Positions 25,300 through 33,970 of a stretch of 64,000 nt of DNA are shown piece by piece. Every line of letters begins with the position of its first letter. Position 1 is the stretch's first letter. The stretch is from Desulfosporosinus sp. (GTDB taxonomy: Bacteria > Bacillota > Desulfitobacteriia > Desulfitobacteriales > Desulfitobacteriaceae), in contig DOPM01000046.1 in the NCBI GenBank assembly GCA_003513495.1, positions 57,697-121,696 on the forward strand. The letters are read 5' to 3'. The translations under genes and the position numbers were made by a program. The notes beneath the pieces were generated by a model. That model had not been told where the DNA came from, did no database searches, and was given only the letters and a program-made list of their open reading frames with translations.

Positions 25300-26136
25300 A
25301 TGAAACCGACAAGAGAAATAATTGGATTGCGAGTTATAAGCATTTCAGATGGAACGCAAGTTGGAGTTGTAAAGGATCTAGTACTTAACCAGCAGAGTAA
25401 ATCATTAGATTTTATGATTATCGATCAGCCCTCAGATTATTTTGGAGCTAAAGTCATACCTTATGCAGACATCTTGGGACTTGGGGAATTTGCAATAACG
25501 ATCCCATATCCAGACGTCATACAAGATGTAGCTCAAAATGCCGAGGTTCAGAATTTATTAAAGCAAGATATCCGTGTCATAGGAACTCAAGTTTTGACTA
25601 AAAAGGGACAACTTATTGGAGCTGTGACGGAAATTATCATTGACGAAGAAACCGGCCATATCGCCTCCTGTCTTTTTGAATCAGAGGGACAACTGCAGGA
25701 GATCGCGGTCGAAAAAATCATTACCTTAGGCAAAGAACTACTCATCATTGAAGGAATCGGAGAAGCTGCGGCTTCAAACCAAGAGATCAAAATGATTAGT
25801 AATGAGGAGGACAATCAGACACAGACTATTGACGACTTTCAGGATATTCCCGTTGAAGTCAATTCCCTAGACTTTGGTTCTGTTGAAGAAGTCGATACTC
25901 TTGAAGAAGAAGTCGATACTATTGAAGAACACGATGCGTTTGAACAAGAAGCTGATTTTAACTTATTTGAACAACGTCAGCTCCAATATTTTATCGGCAA
26001 AAAGGTTGATAAAGACATAATTTTAGACAATGCAGATCTTTTACGTGCTGGTGAGTGCATTACGTCCGAAATGGTTACTCACATTACGACAAGAAGCACA
26101 TTGATGGAAGTAACCTCTCACTTGCAGAAGAGTTAA
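25300..26136 (+). CDS. PRC-barrel domain protein, 278 aa
   Basis: Two PRC-barrel domains: IIGLRVISISDGTQVGVVKDLVLNQ, and IRVIGTQVLTKKGQLIGAVTEI. They are followed by an acidic linker (SVEEVDTLEEEVDTIEEHDAFEQ) with a short internal repeat and a C-terminal tail. PRC barrels occur in ribosome maturation and photosynthetic proteins; here the partner is unknown. The ATG at 25300 has TTAGGAGG upstream. Likely co-transcribed with the flanking genes. Confidence 0.8.
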   Translation: MKPTREIIGLRVISISDGTQVGVVKDLVLNQQSKSLDFMIIDQPSDYFGAKVIPYADILGLGEFAITIPYPDVIQDVAQNAEVQNLLKQDIRVIGTQVLTKKGQLIGAVTEIIIDEETGHIASCLFESEGQLQEIAVEKIITLGKELLIIEGIGEAAASNQEIKMISNEEDNQTQTIDDFQDIPVEVNSLDFGSVEEVDTLEEEVDTIEEHDAFEQEADFNLFEQRQLQYFIGKKVDKDIILDNADLLRAGECITSEMVTHITTRSTLMEVTSHLQKS

Positions 26137-26160
26137 GAAATACAACGAGATAAATTAAGA

Positions 26161-27285
26161 ATGAAAAGATCAAGATTATTTATCATTGCCTTGCTGTTAC
26201 AGTTATGTGTAACATTAGGGTTTGGAACCATTGTTTCGTTTGCTAATACACATGATCGGGCGCCAGAAGGTTTAAGTGTGCGGGGCAAGGACTTCTCAGG
26301 ACTAACTAGAATTCAAGTATCGAAGCTCATAAGAGATACGTTACCCCATGCAGTTATCTATGAGGAACAGGTTTATCCCTTAAAGTGGGAGGGTACTTAT
26401 GCAGAGATTGAGCGATGGTTGGATCTAGTCTTCCCTGTTACAAAGGGGTCTTGGTTCGCTGATGTTCTTCAAAATTTCTCTCGCCCCTCTGGGGTTGCCT
26501 CAGCTGATATCATTCAATTAGATCGATCTGAAATTATCGAACAGTTGCAAGGGTTTAGTAAGGAAATAAATCGACCTGCCCTTTTAGCTACAATTGAGTT
26601 TGTGGATGGTCAATTAAAAAGGTCAGAAGGATTATCGGGGTTAGAATTAGATATTGAAGCGACCTGGCTGAAAGTCGCCCAAGAACACGAGGGAAAACAA
26701 GTAGAAGCTGTTGTAAAGGATGTGCCTGCTAAGCCCGGCACTTCTGATATAGCCAAGGTTGGAGATAATCTAGGAGATTACACGACTTATTTTAATCCAC
26801 TAGATGTGCAACGAACGAATAATGTGCGTCTAGCAGCTATAGCCTTAAATAATCAATTAATTCCTCCTGGAGAGGTGTTTTCGTTCAATGATGTCGTTGG
26901 AGAACGTACGGCGGATAGTGGTTATTCGCCGGCCATAGTCTTTGTTAATCAGTCGAGGATCCAAGAAATTGGAGGAGGCATTTGCCAAGACTCATCGACG
27001 CTGTATCAAGCGGTACTTCAGGCCAATCTTGCTATAGAAGAAAAGCACAATCATTCATTGCCAGTATCCTACGTTTTGAGAGGGCAAGATGCCACTGTAT
27101 CCTATGGAATTCTCGACTTCCGTTTTCGAAATGATACAAAAGGGTACTTGTTAATAAGTGCACGTACTGGGGCTAATTGGCTTCGAATACGATTATTTGG
27201 ATTGGCTGATGACAAACACCCGGAACTTCAAAATCCAGAAGGTTATCCCATAGGCCCGGAATCTTGGGATAAAGACCCAAAGTGA
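26161..27285 (+). CDS. VanW-family secreted protein, 374 aa
   Basis: A signal peptide (LFIIALLLQLCVTLGFGTI, cleavage near residue 29), a peptidoglycan-binding-like middle, and the VanW core (FSFNDVVGERTADSGY, EIGGGICQDSSTLYQAVL). A segment DVQRTNNVRLAA precedes it. VanW-like proteins are associated with the cell envelope; the biochemical role is unproven. The ATG at 26161 lacks a strong ribosome-binding site and may depend on read-through from the PRC gene 24 bases upstream. Confidence 0.85.
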   Translation: MKRSRLFIIALLLQLCVTLGFGTIVSFANTHDRAPEGLSVRGKDFSGLTRIQVSKLIRDTLPHAVIYEEQVYPLKWEGTYAEIERWLDLVFPVTKGSWFADVLQNFSRPSGVASADIIQLDRSEIIEQLQGFSKEINRPALLATIEFVDGQLKRSEGLSGLELDIEATWLKVAQEHEGKQVEAVVKDVPAKPGTSDIAKVGDNLGDYTTYFNPLDVQRTNNVRLAAIALNNQLIPPGEVFSFNDVVGERTADSGYSPAIVFVNQSRIQEIGGGICQDSSTLYQAVLQANLAIEEKHNHSLPVSYVLRGQDATVSYGILDFRFRNDTKGYLLISARTGANWLRIRLFGLADDKHPELQNPEGYPIGPESWDKDPK

Positions 27286-27296
27286 CTTGTTCATTT

Positions 27297-27326
27297 AAAA
27301 CACCCACTTCAAGAAGTGGGTGTTTT
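27297..27326. terminator. Bidirectional terminator
   Basis: AAAACACCCACTTC / GAAGTGGGTGTTTT with a two-base centre (AA), between the convergent VanW and TauE-type genes. Confidence 0.8.
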
Positions 27327-27346
27327 AAATATAAGTAATTTTTAAT

Positions 27347-28099
27347 CTAGAAATACTGAAACATAAGTTTTGTAGCCACTAAAAGAGACATTATGACAAA
27401 AACCGGTTTTACAAGAGCTGCACCACGATGAATGGCAAGCCTCGTGCCCACATAGGAGCCAAAGATCATGAATATGGCCATGGGAATACCATATGAATAT
27501 ACAATCTTACCATTCCAAGCAAACATCATGAGAGAAGCAATATTGCTAGTGAAATTTAAAACCTTAGAATTTGCAGAAGCAGCGACAAAATCAAAACCAA
27601 AGAGTGCGATAAAGGAAAAGATCAGAAAGGATCCTGTTCCCGGGCCAAAAAAACCATCGTAAAATCCTAAGATAACAGCAAATAGACACCCAAGAAGGAT
27701 TTTTGATCTACTGAGTCCCTTGAATTTATTCTCCATCCCTAAGTTATTATGAACCAGGGTGTAAATACCTACTAATAGAATCAAGAACAAGACTGCTTTG
27801 TTCAAAAAATCGGAGCTAACCCTGAGAACTGCCCAAGCCCCTAGTAAGGCACCGATCAATGTAAAGGTGATTTGCCATTTGACCAGTGGGAAGTGCACTT
27901 TTCCAGAGCGAGCGAAGGTTATAGAACTGTTTAATGAAGCTAGGGAGGCTGCAAATTTATTCGTTCCCAGGGCAAGATGAGGGGGCACACCAACCATGAG
28001 CAAAGCAGGCAGACTAATAAGCCCGCCCCCTCCAGCAATTGCATCCACCATTGCAGCAATAAAACCAAGTGTGCATATTATGGTAAGGTCAAGTAACAT
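27347..28099 (-). CDS. TauE/SafE-family sulfite/anion exporter, 250 aa
   Basis: About eight membrane helices in two halves. The N-terminal FIAAMVDAIAGGGGLISLPALL and the internal GFYDGFFGPGTGSFLIF are the paired family signatures. Members export or import sulfite, sulfoacetate and other anions; the actual substrate is unknown but sulfite is plausible in a sulfur-metabolising anaerobe. The ATG at 28099 is six bases after TGAGGT and is preferred over the ATG two codons earlier. Confidence 0.8.
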   Translation of the reverse strand: MLLDLTIICTLGFIAAMVDAIAGGGGLISLPALLMVGVPPHLALGTNKFAASLASLNSSITFARSGKVHFPLVKWQITFTLIGALLGAWAVLRVSSDFLNKAVLFLILLVGIYTLVHNNLGMENKFKGLSRSKILLGCLFAVILGFYDGFFGPGTGSFLIFSFIALFGFDFVAASANSKVLNFTSNIASLMMFAWNGKIVYSYGIPMAIFMIFGSYVGTRLAIHRGAALVKPVFVIMSLLVATKLMFQYF

Positions 28100-28264
28100 A
28101 ATCATACCTCACTGTTATAGATCGCTTTATTAGTATACTCCCTAGAAGCATTTCCGTCATCACACTTATTGGAAATGAAGACTGGGAAAAAAGCTTAAAA
28201 TGGTGTAGGATTATGCAGTAGGGTGTTGATTAAGATGCTTCGAAAGGAAGGAGCAAACCTCTAA

Positions 28265-29320
28265 GTGCGGCAAGTAAGTGTTAGTTCGTTAACCATGGGA
28301 GATGTTTTGGGTAAAACCATTTACTCGAGTTCAGGCAGAATCCTGTTAGGCAAAGGGGTTAAACTCACACCATTGTATATTGCGAAATTAAGAGATATGG
28401 GGATTTCCATTCTCTACATCGAAGATGATCGTTTTAATGATGTGATCGTAGAAGATGTTATTCGTGAAGAGCATCGTCGTGAGGCCATGGAAGTTCTCGA
28501 GAAAAGTTCAAGGGCTATACGACTAGGAAAAGACCTGAATGGTTTTGACTTAAAAAAAATCATCAGTACAATCGTCGAGGAGATCTTATTTAAAAAGGAT
28601 ATACTAGTTAACATGATGGATATGCGAAGCCTTGACAATCAGATGTTCGCCCATTCGGTAAATGTTTGTGTTCTTTCAACAATTTTAGGGAAGGCTCTGT
28701 TATTAGATCTTGAAAAGCTTGAGACCTTAGCTATTGGAGCAATCCTCCATGACGTTGGTAAGTTAAAAATGGATCCAAAACTATTGACAAACGATCATTT
28801 AACACCAGAAGAAGTGGAGACACTTAAAACACATACCACACTAGGTTTCGAGGAACTGAGGAAGCGAAAAGATCTTAATTTGATTATCGCTCACATTGCT
28901 TTTCAACATCATGAACATATGAATGGAACAGGCTACCCACGGCACCTAAAAGAGGGGGAAATTCATCCCTTAGCTCAGATAGTAGCGATTGCGGACTTCT
29001 ATGACAAGGTTACATCTGACCATAGTAACGTCAAGCGTATTATGCCGTATGAAGCCTGTGAAATTCTAATGGGTCTCGCTGGTGTACTCTTCCCCTTAGA
29101 AATGGTTAGGGTATTTCTTAGAACCATTGCAGCATATCCAACAGGGATTACTGTTAAGCTGAATACAGGTGAAATCGGAGTGGTTGTTGATCAGAATCTA
29201 AGTATGCCAGCCAGACCGATCGTTAGGGTTTTTGATGAGTCAGAATTTGGATCCAATGATATGAAAGAATACAATATGGTAGAAAAGCGAACAATCTTCA
29301 TCCAGGAAGTCTTAAGTTAA
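28265..29320 (+). CDS. HD-GYP domain phosphodiesterase, 351 aa
   Basis: An N-terminal helical part (about 1-120) is followed by an HD-GYP domain: HDVGKLKMDPKLL, and the signature HHEHMNGTGYP. A C-terminal strand-rich part (GITVKLNTGEIGVVVDQN) may be a small sensing module. It is expected to hydrolyse c-di-GMP. The GTG start at 28265 has GGAAGGAG upstream. nth follows after 14 bases. Confidence 0.88.
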   Translation: MRQVSVSSLTMGDVLGKTIYSSSGRILLGKGVKLTPLYIAKLRDMGISILYIEDDRFNDVIVEDVIREEHRREAMEVLEKSSRAIRLGKDLNGFDLKKIISTIVEEILFKKDILVNMMDMRSLDNQMFAHSVNVCVLSTILGKALLLDLEKLETLAIGAILHDVGKLKMDPKLLTNDHLTPEEVETLKTHTTLGFEELRKRKDLNLIIAHIAFQHHEHMNGTGYPRHLKEGEIHPLAQIVAIADFYDKVTSDHSNVKRIMPYEACEILMGLAGVLFPLEMVRVFLRTIAAYPTGITVKLNTGEIGVVVDQNLSMPARPIVRVFDESEFGSNDMKEYNMVEKRTIFIQEVLS

Positions 29321-29334
29321 GCGGAGGAAACATC

Positions 29335-29985
29335 ATGGCCCAAATTGGTTCTGCTGAGGAAGTTGCTCAGTTTATTTATGATGCTTTACAGGAAAGGTTT
29401 CCTGATGCTCAATGTGAGTTAGTGTTTAATTCCCCATTTGAACTCTTAATTGCCACGATCTTATCCGCTCAATGTACGGACGATAGAGTTAATCTAGTAA
29501 CAGCTTCCTTGTTTGCAGAGGCGAATACCCCTGAGTCTATCCTCAGATTAGGGCAGATTGCCCTTGAAACAAAAATTCGTTCTTTAGGGCTCTACCATAA
29601 CAAGGCCAAGAATATTCTTGCAGCATGCAAAGAGCTAGTTGAAAACTATTACGGACAAGTACCGGACGATATAGAAAGCTTGAGACGTCTTCCTGGTGTA
29701 GGACGTAAAACTGCAAATGTAGTAGTAAGTAATGCCTTCGGGGTTCCAGCGATTGCTGTTGATACACACGTTTTTCGAGTTGCACATCGTTTAGGCTTAG
29801 CCCACGAGAAGACTCCGGAAAAGGTAGAACAAGAATTAATGCAGATTTTCCCGCGTGATCGATGGTCTTTAATCCATCATCTTTTGATTTTTCATGGCAG
29901 GCGAATCTGTAATGCAAGGAAGCCTGCTTGTGTGGAATGCCCTGTTAATCAAGTCTGTAAGATGTACTTTGAAGACAAACGCTAG
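29335..29985 (+). CDS. nth: Endonuclease III, 216 aa
   Basis: A helix-hairpin-helix LPGVGRKTANVV with the catalytic Lys at 125 and Asp143 in VDTHV, and a C-terminal 4Fe-4S loop with cysteines 192, 199, 202 and 208 in the classical C-x6-C-x2-C-x5-C spacing. A DNA glycosylase/AP lyase that removes oxidised pyrimidines. The ATG at 29335 follows GCGGAGG. Probably in one transcript with the HD-GYP gene and the FAH-type gene. Confidence 0.95.
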   Translation: MAQIGSAEEVAQFIYDALQERFPDAQCELVFNSPFELLIATILSAQCTDDRVNLVTASLFAEANTPESILRLGQIALETKIRSLGLYHNKAKNILAACKELVENYYGQVPDDIESLRRLPGVGRKTANVVVSNAFGVPAIAVDTHVFRVAHRLGLAHEKTPEKVEQELMQIFPRDRWSLIHHLLIFHGRRICNARKPACVECPVNQVCKMYFEDKR

Positions 29986-29998
29986 TTTCAGCATAATA

Positions 29999-30772
29999 TT
30001 GAGAGGACTGATCACTATAAAGTATGTTCGTTTTATCAACAATAGCCGGATTGGATATGGAGTCCTAGAAGAAGAAAGGATTCAGTATCTCGACGGGGAA
30101 TTTCTAAATCCTAACAGTAAACCAACTGGAACTTACGTATCGTTACAGGAGGTTACTTTGCTGACTCCTGTGGAACCCAATAAAGTCGTTTGTGTAGGAC
30201 TTAATTATGCTTTACATGCTCAAGAGCTGGACCATTCCTTACCCGTTGACCCGGTTGTTTTCATGAAGCCGCAATCCGCAGTTATTGGCCCGGATGCTGA
30301 GATTATTTACCCCAAAATCAGCCAACGTGTTGATTATGAGGCGGAACTGGCGGTTGTCATTGGAAAGACTATTAAAGATGTTTCAGAAAGCGACGCCTCA
30401 AAAGCCATTTTTGGTTATACGTGTGCTAATGACGTAACGGCAAGAGACCTTCAAAATAAAGATGGTCAATGGACTCGGGCGAAATCATTTGACACCTTTT
30501 GTCCCATCGGACCCTGGATTGTCACGGATATCGATCCTAGTCAATTAGACATCCAATCCTTCGTTAATGGTCAAATTAAGCAGTCTTCGAATACCCGACA
30601 TTTTATAACTTCAGTACCAAAACTCGTAAGCTTTATTTCTCAAGTCATGACACTCAATCCTGGGGATGTAGTCCTTACTGGTACGCCAGAAGGAGTAGGT
30701 GCCCTTCAACCTGGGGATGAGGTAATTGTAAAAATTCAAATGATTGGGGAATTACGCAATACAGTAAAATAG
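29999..30772 (+). CDS. Fumarylacetoacetate hydrolase family protein, about 250 aa
   Basis: The FAH domain is complete: NKVVCVGLNYALHAQEL, PVVFMKPQSAVIGP, VDYEAELAVVIGK, GYTCANDVTARDLQ and LNPGDVVLTGTPEGVG, including the metal-binding acidic residues of the EAE motif. Members hydrolyse or decarboxylate beta-diketo acids such as acylpyruvates. The start is unclear: there is no in-frame ATG near the family N-terminus (KYVRFINNSRIGYG). A GAGAGGA box at 30001-30007 would favour an unusual ATC/ATA start at 30011-30017; the TTG at 29999 is given as the outer limit. Confidence 0.85.
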   Translation: MRGLITIKYVRFINNSRIGYGVLEEERIQYLDGEFLNPNSKPTGTYVSLQEVTLLTPVEPNKVVCVGLNYALHAQELDHSLPVDPVVFMKPQSAVIGPDAEIIYPKISQRVDYEAELAVVIGKTIKDVSESDASKAIFGYTCANDVTARDLQNKDGQWTRAKSFDTFCPIGPWIVTDIDPSQLDIQSFVNGQIKQSSNTRHFITSVPKLVSFISQVMTLNPGDVVLTGTPEGVGALQPGDEVIVKIQMIGELRNTVK

Positions 30773-30846
30773 TGAACTCGGAACAACCACTAGCAGAGCT
30801 TGGTGTTTCAGGATTTAATATATTTTTACTGCATGGGGGTACAAGC

Positions 30847-31665
30847 ATGATTCGCATTGGACATAACCCTAATACTAATATGTTGCCGATGTTCTTTTTT
30901 CTACAGAGAGAGCATCCCTTACTAGAATCGGTTACAGCGGAGCCGACGGGGCATAATGCAATGTTGGCCGATGGAAGGATAGATATGGCTCCGATAAGTG
31001 CGTTTTCCTATGGGGAGCATTGGAGAGATTATGCGATTTTGCCAAACCTCTCAGTTTCTACAAAAGGAAGAGTAGGATCAATTTTATTATTTTCAAAAGT
31101 GCCTTTGAAAGAATTAGAAGGCTTAACAATTGCATTAACAGATGCATCAGCAACATCTGTCAATTTAATTAAAATTCTACTCCATCATTTCTATGGAGTA
31201 ACTCCTCGATATTTTACTATGCCGGCAAATCTTCAAGAAATGTTTGTCAAAGCGGATGCAGCCCTTCTGATTGGTGATGCAGCCATAGAAGCAGCGCTTA
31301 GTCAGCCGGATTGTTTTGTCTTTGATTTGGGTGAGGAATGGTATAAGCAAACCGGCTGCTCTATGACATATGCAGTATGGGCCTTCCCTAAAAAACTCTT
31401 AACTGAGCGGGAACAGGAATTAAAGTGCATCTACCAATTGCTCTTAGAAGCTAAAGCTAAGGCCCTATGTAATATGGATGCCGTCATAGGGACATGCATT
31501 AGCATGCTCGGAGGATCACATGACTATTGGAGAGACTACTTTGCACAATTTAACTATGGGTTAGATCTAACCTTGGTGACGGGGTTAAGAAAATATTTAG
31601 AACTATGTTTTGAACAGAATCTACTGCCAAGCCGACCGGTTCTTGAGTTTTGGCCTAAGGAGTAA
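30847..31665 (+). CDS. mqnA: Chorismate dehydratase MqnA, 272 aa
   Basis: It belongs to the MqnA/MqnD periplasmic-binding-like family: MIRIGHNPNTNMLPMFFFL at the start, ADGRIDMAPISAFSYGEH, and IALTDASATSVNLIKILL. MqnA makes 3-enolpyruvylbenzoate from chorismate, the first step of the futalosine route to menaquinone. The ATG at 30847 with GGGGG upstream is the family-typical start; earlier in-frame codons would add an unrelated extension. mqnE lies at 47176. Confidence 0.85.
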   Translation: MIRIGHNPNTNMLPMFFFLQREHPLLESVTAEPTGHNAMLADGRIDMAPISAFSYGEHWRDYAILPNLSVSTKGRVGSILLFSKVPLKELEGLTIALTDASATSVNLIKILLHHFYGVTPRYFTMPANLQEMFVKADAALLIGDAAIEAALSQPDCFVFDLGEEWYKQTGCSMTYAVWAFPKKLLTEREQELKCIYQLLLEAKAKALCNMDAVIGTCISMLGGSHDYWRDYFAQFNYGLDLTLVTGLRKYLELCFEQNLLPSRPVLEFWPKE

Positions 31666-31668
31666 AGC

Positions 31669-32010
31669 ATGGGTTATTGGGTATACCTGGCAAGGTGTGG
31701 AAATAATACGATCTATACTGGCGCAACAACAGACCTCTTGCGGAGGGTGAAAGAACATAACAGCGGAACCTCAAGAGGAAAAGGAGCTAAGTATACAGCC
31801 TCGCATCTTCCCGTTACTTTGGCACAAGCTTGGAAGGTTGGCTCATGGAGTGAAGCATTGCGGTTAGAACATGCCATAAAGAGATGCTTGCGAATGGAAA
31901 AGGATCAATTGATAATGCAACCAGAACGTATTTATAAGTTAGCAGAGCGTCGAAATCTAAGCTTCTCAGTTTTAGAGGTTTCTCAAGACCTAATAAACTT
32001 GACGGATTGA
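31669..32010 (+). CDS. GIY-YIG nuclease-like protein (YhbQ type), 113 aa
   Basis: A GIY-YIG domain in the UPF0213 form: WVYLARCGNNTIYTGATTDLLRRVKEHN, with LEHAIKRCLRMEK further on. The small stand-alone members are nuclease-like, possibly acting on DNA repair substrates. The ATG at 31669 is three bases after the mqnA stop, with AAGGAG upstream; likely co-transcribed. Confidence 0.88.
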   Translation: MGYWVYLARCGNNTIYTGATTDLLRRVKEHNSGTSRGKGAKYTASHLPVTLAQAWKVGSWSEALRLEHAIKRCLRMEKDQLIMQPERIYKLAERRNLSFSVLEVSQDLINLTD

Positions 32011-32046
32011 TCCTTTATATTTGTTATAATGTTGGGGGGAAATACA

Positions 32047-32232
32047 TTGCCAATTGTGCAAATCGATTTATTAGAAGGTCGGACAACTGAGCAAAAACGT
32101 GTACTTGCTGAGAAAGTCACTCAGGCTATCGAAGAATCTATCGGGGCAACCCCAGAGAGTATCTCTATTATCATCCGAGATATGGCCAAAGAAAATTACG
32201 CTAAGGCGGGGAAGCTTGCTTGTGACAAATAG
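32047..32232 (+). CDS. 4-oxalocrotonate tautomerase family protein, 61 aa
   Basis: The start decides the function: a TTG at 32047, six bases after GGGGGGA, gives a product beginning M-PIVQIDLLEGRT, exposing the catalytic Pro1 after Met removal. Arg11-type and tail residues (SIIIRDMAKENYAKAGK) also fit. Starting earlier at 32029 would bury the proline. Members tautomerise 2-hydroxymuconate-like compounds; the real substrate is unknown. Ended by the terminator at 32261. Confidence 0.88.
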   Translation: MPIVQIDLLEGRTTEQKRVLAEKVTQAIEESIGATPESISIIIRDMAKENYAKAGKLACDK

Positions 32233-32260
32233 TAATTAATGATTACGATGTCAGAATGCG

Positions 32261-32292
32261 AAAGCGCGAAGAGCATTTCCTCTTCGCGCTTT
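32261..32292. terminator. Terminator after the tautomerase gene
   Basis: AAAGCGCGAAGAG / CTCTTCGCGCTTT, a perfect 13-base stem; convergent genes on both sides. Confidence 0.75.
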
Positions 32293-32344
32293 GTGTTATA
32301 CTATTTTATCTTGACCGTTTACTGGAGATTAGCGGCCGACTAGG

Positions 32345-33733
32345 TTAAACATTATAGGCGCTTCCCCCTAAAAACTCTCTAAGAATGGAGTTAAAGGGGA
32401 CTGTGGAAATATCTAATGGATTGAAAAAGGATAGAAGGGTTAAAAGGTGAGCAGCCATTTCATAATGAGGGCATTCTGGGGTAATGGAGATCAACAGATG
32501 TTCAGCATAAGGTCGTAAGGCATTGAGTTCGTAAAGCAGGCTAGAGTTAAACATGACATCAGCCTCTTCCTGATAAGGAAAAATATTATTGTTTTCTCCT
32601 CGTCGAACACTTTCCCATTGAGCAAGGGTTCGAGCAGGGTCGGTCCCGCGGAATTTATCATCTCTCACAAGTCGGCGGATGAGCCGAACTTCGGTTGTTG
32701 GCACGCGAGTGTACGCATCAATATTAAGTTGAAAAAGGGCACTAACATATATTTTGAACATTTGGGTTCGGTCGAGTGAAGGAAGTAATGATGGATTAAG
32801 AGCATGAATTCCCTCTATGACCAGGATTTCATCGGGACTCAGGCGCATAGGTCTGCCGGCTGGGCAACGACCACCACAGACAAAGTCAAAAACAGGAGTT
32901 TCAACTTCTAATCCCCCGATTAGCGCATTTAAATGAGCAGCAAGGAGTGGTAGATCAAGGGCTTCCAAGCATTCAAAATCATATTGTCCATTACTGTCGA
33001 GAGGGGTTTCTTCCCTCGGTAAAAAGTAATTGTCCAGAGATAATGCAACGGGTCGAAGACCGTTAACACGTAATTGGGTGGATAGTCGCTGGGCAAAGGT
33101 CGTCTTGCCAGATGAAGTTGGTCCAGATATAAGGATGACACGAACTTTCGATCGTTGCTCAAAAATACGATCTGCAATGGAGGATATCTTTTTTTCATGT
33201 AAGGCTTCAGCCAAGTAGATGACGTCCTGTGAAGACTTAGAAGATATAATTGCATTGACATCTTGAACGTTCGAAAGGTGCAGATTTTCTAACCAGCGTT
33301 GAGTTTCGGAGAATGTTGCAGAAAGTTTTTCAGGAGGAACAAAGGGAGAGAGAGACTCCGGATGATTGGCATTAGGAAAGAGCAATATAAAACCAGGCAA
33401 AAAGTGGATTAGTTTAAAATGTTTTAGAGATCCTGACCTCTCAAGTGGAGGATAGATTGTCGTGATCATATGGTCATTTATTTGACAATGGTAGAGGTGA
33501 TCATTCCCAGTTTCATAAGAAATGACTTGATCTGAACGTACCCAAATTCTTAGGTGATCCTCAATCCTTTGGATTTCCCTTGAAGATAGGACAGAATTCT
33601 CAAGTTCACAATACACTCCATCGAGGATTGAGTGAGAGATCTTAAGCTGTTCATCCGGAAAAAGTTCTTTTACGACTCCAATAAGTCCAATAACCAGACT
33701 CTGTCGATATTTTCGTATTGAGTAATCTGACAT
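32345..33733 (-). CDS. Uridine-kinase-like protein with N-terminal threonyl-tRNA-synthetase-like domain, 462 aa
   Basis: The C-terminal half is a phosphoribulokinase/uridine kinase domain: Walker A GPTSSGKTTFA (near residue 205), then LSLDNYFLPREETPLD and ILVIEGIHALNP. The N-terminal half resembles the tRNA_SAD-like module found in this clostridial kinase family; family proteins often also carry a TGS domain, which I do not see here, and this protein is shorter than the usual 550 or so. Probably phosphorylates a nucleoside. The ATG at 33733 has GGAGC upstream. Confidence 0.8.
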   Translation of the reverse strand: MSDYSIRKYRQSLVIGLIGVVKELFPDEQLKISHSILDGVYCELENSVLSSREIQRIEDHLRIWVRSDQVISYETGNDHLYHCQINDHMITTIYPPLERSGSLKHFKLIHFLPGFILLFPNANHPESLSPFVPPEKLSATFSETQRWLENLHLSNVQDVNAIISSKSSQDVIYLAEALHEKKISSIADRIFEQRSKVRVILISGPTSSGKTTFAQRLSTQLRVNGLRPVALSLDNYFLPREETPLDSNGQYDFECLEALDLPLLAAHLNALIGGLEVETPVFDFVCGGRCPAGRPMRLSPDEILVIEGIHALNPSLLPSLDRTQMFKIYVSALFQLNIDAYTRVPTTEVRLIRRLVRDDKFRGTDPARTLAQWESVRRGENNNIFPYQEEADVMFNSSLLYELNALRPYAEHLLISITPECPHYEMAAHLLTLLSFFNPLDISTVPFNSILREFLGGSAYNV

Positions 33734-33970
33734 TCCCGAGCTCCTTTCAAATCTATAATTGCATTAAAATGGGTATTCAACAAGTGATTATTGCTTTCCT
33801 TCAATATATCGATTAAAATTTACAATCAAATAGTAATTTACATCCTACTTCGGAGGGTATAAAACCCGTTCTAGTTTAAGTCGAATATGAAGGAGATTTA
33901 TTCTGGCAAAGAGACTATACCGCGAATAGATTGTAAACAATCAGTTAATAGGGTCAAGGAGGAAAAAGTA

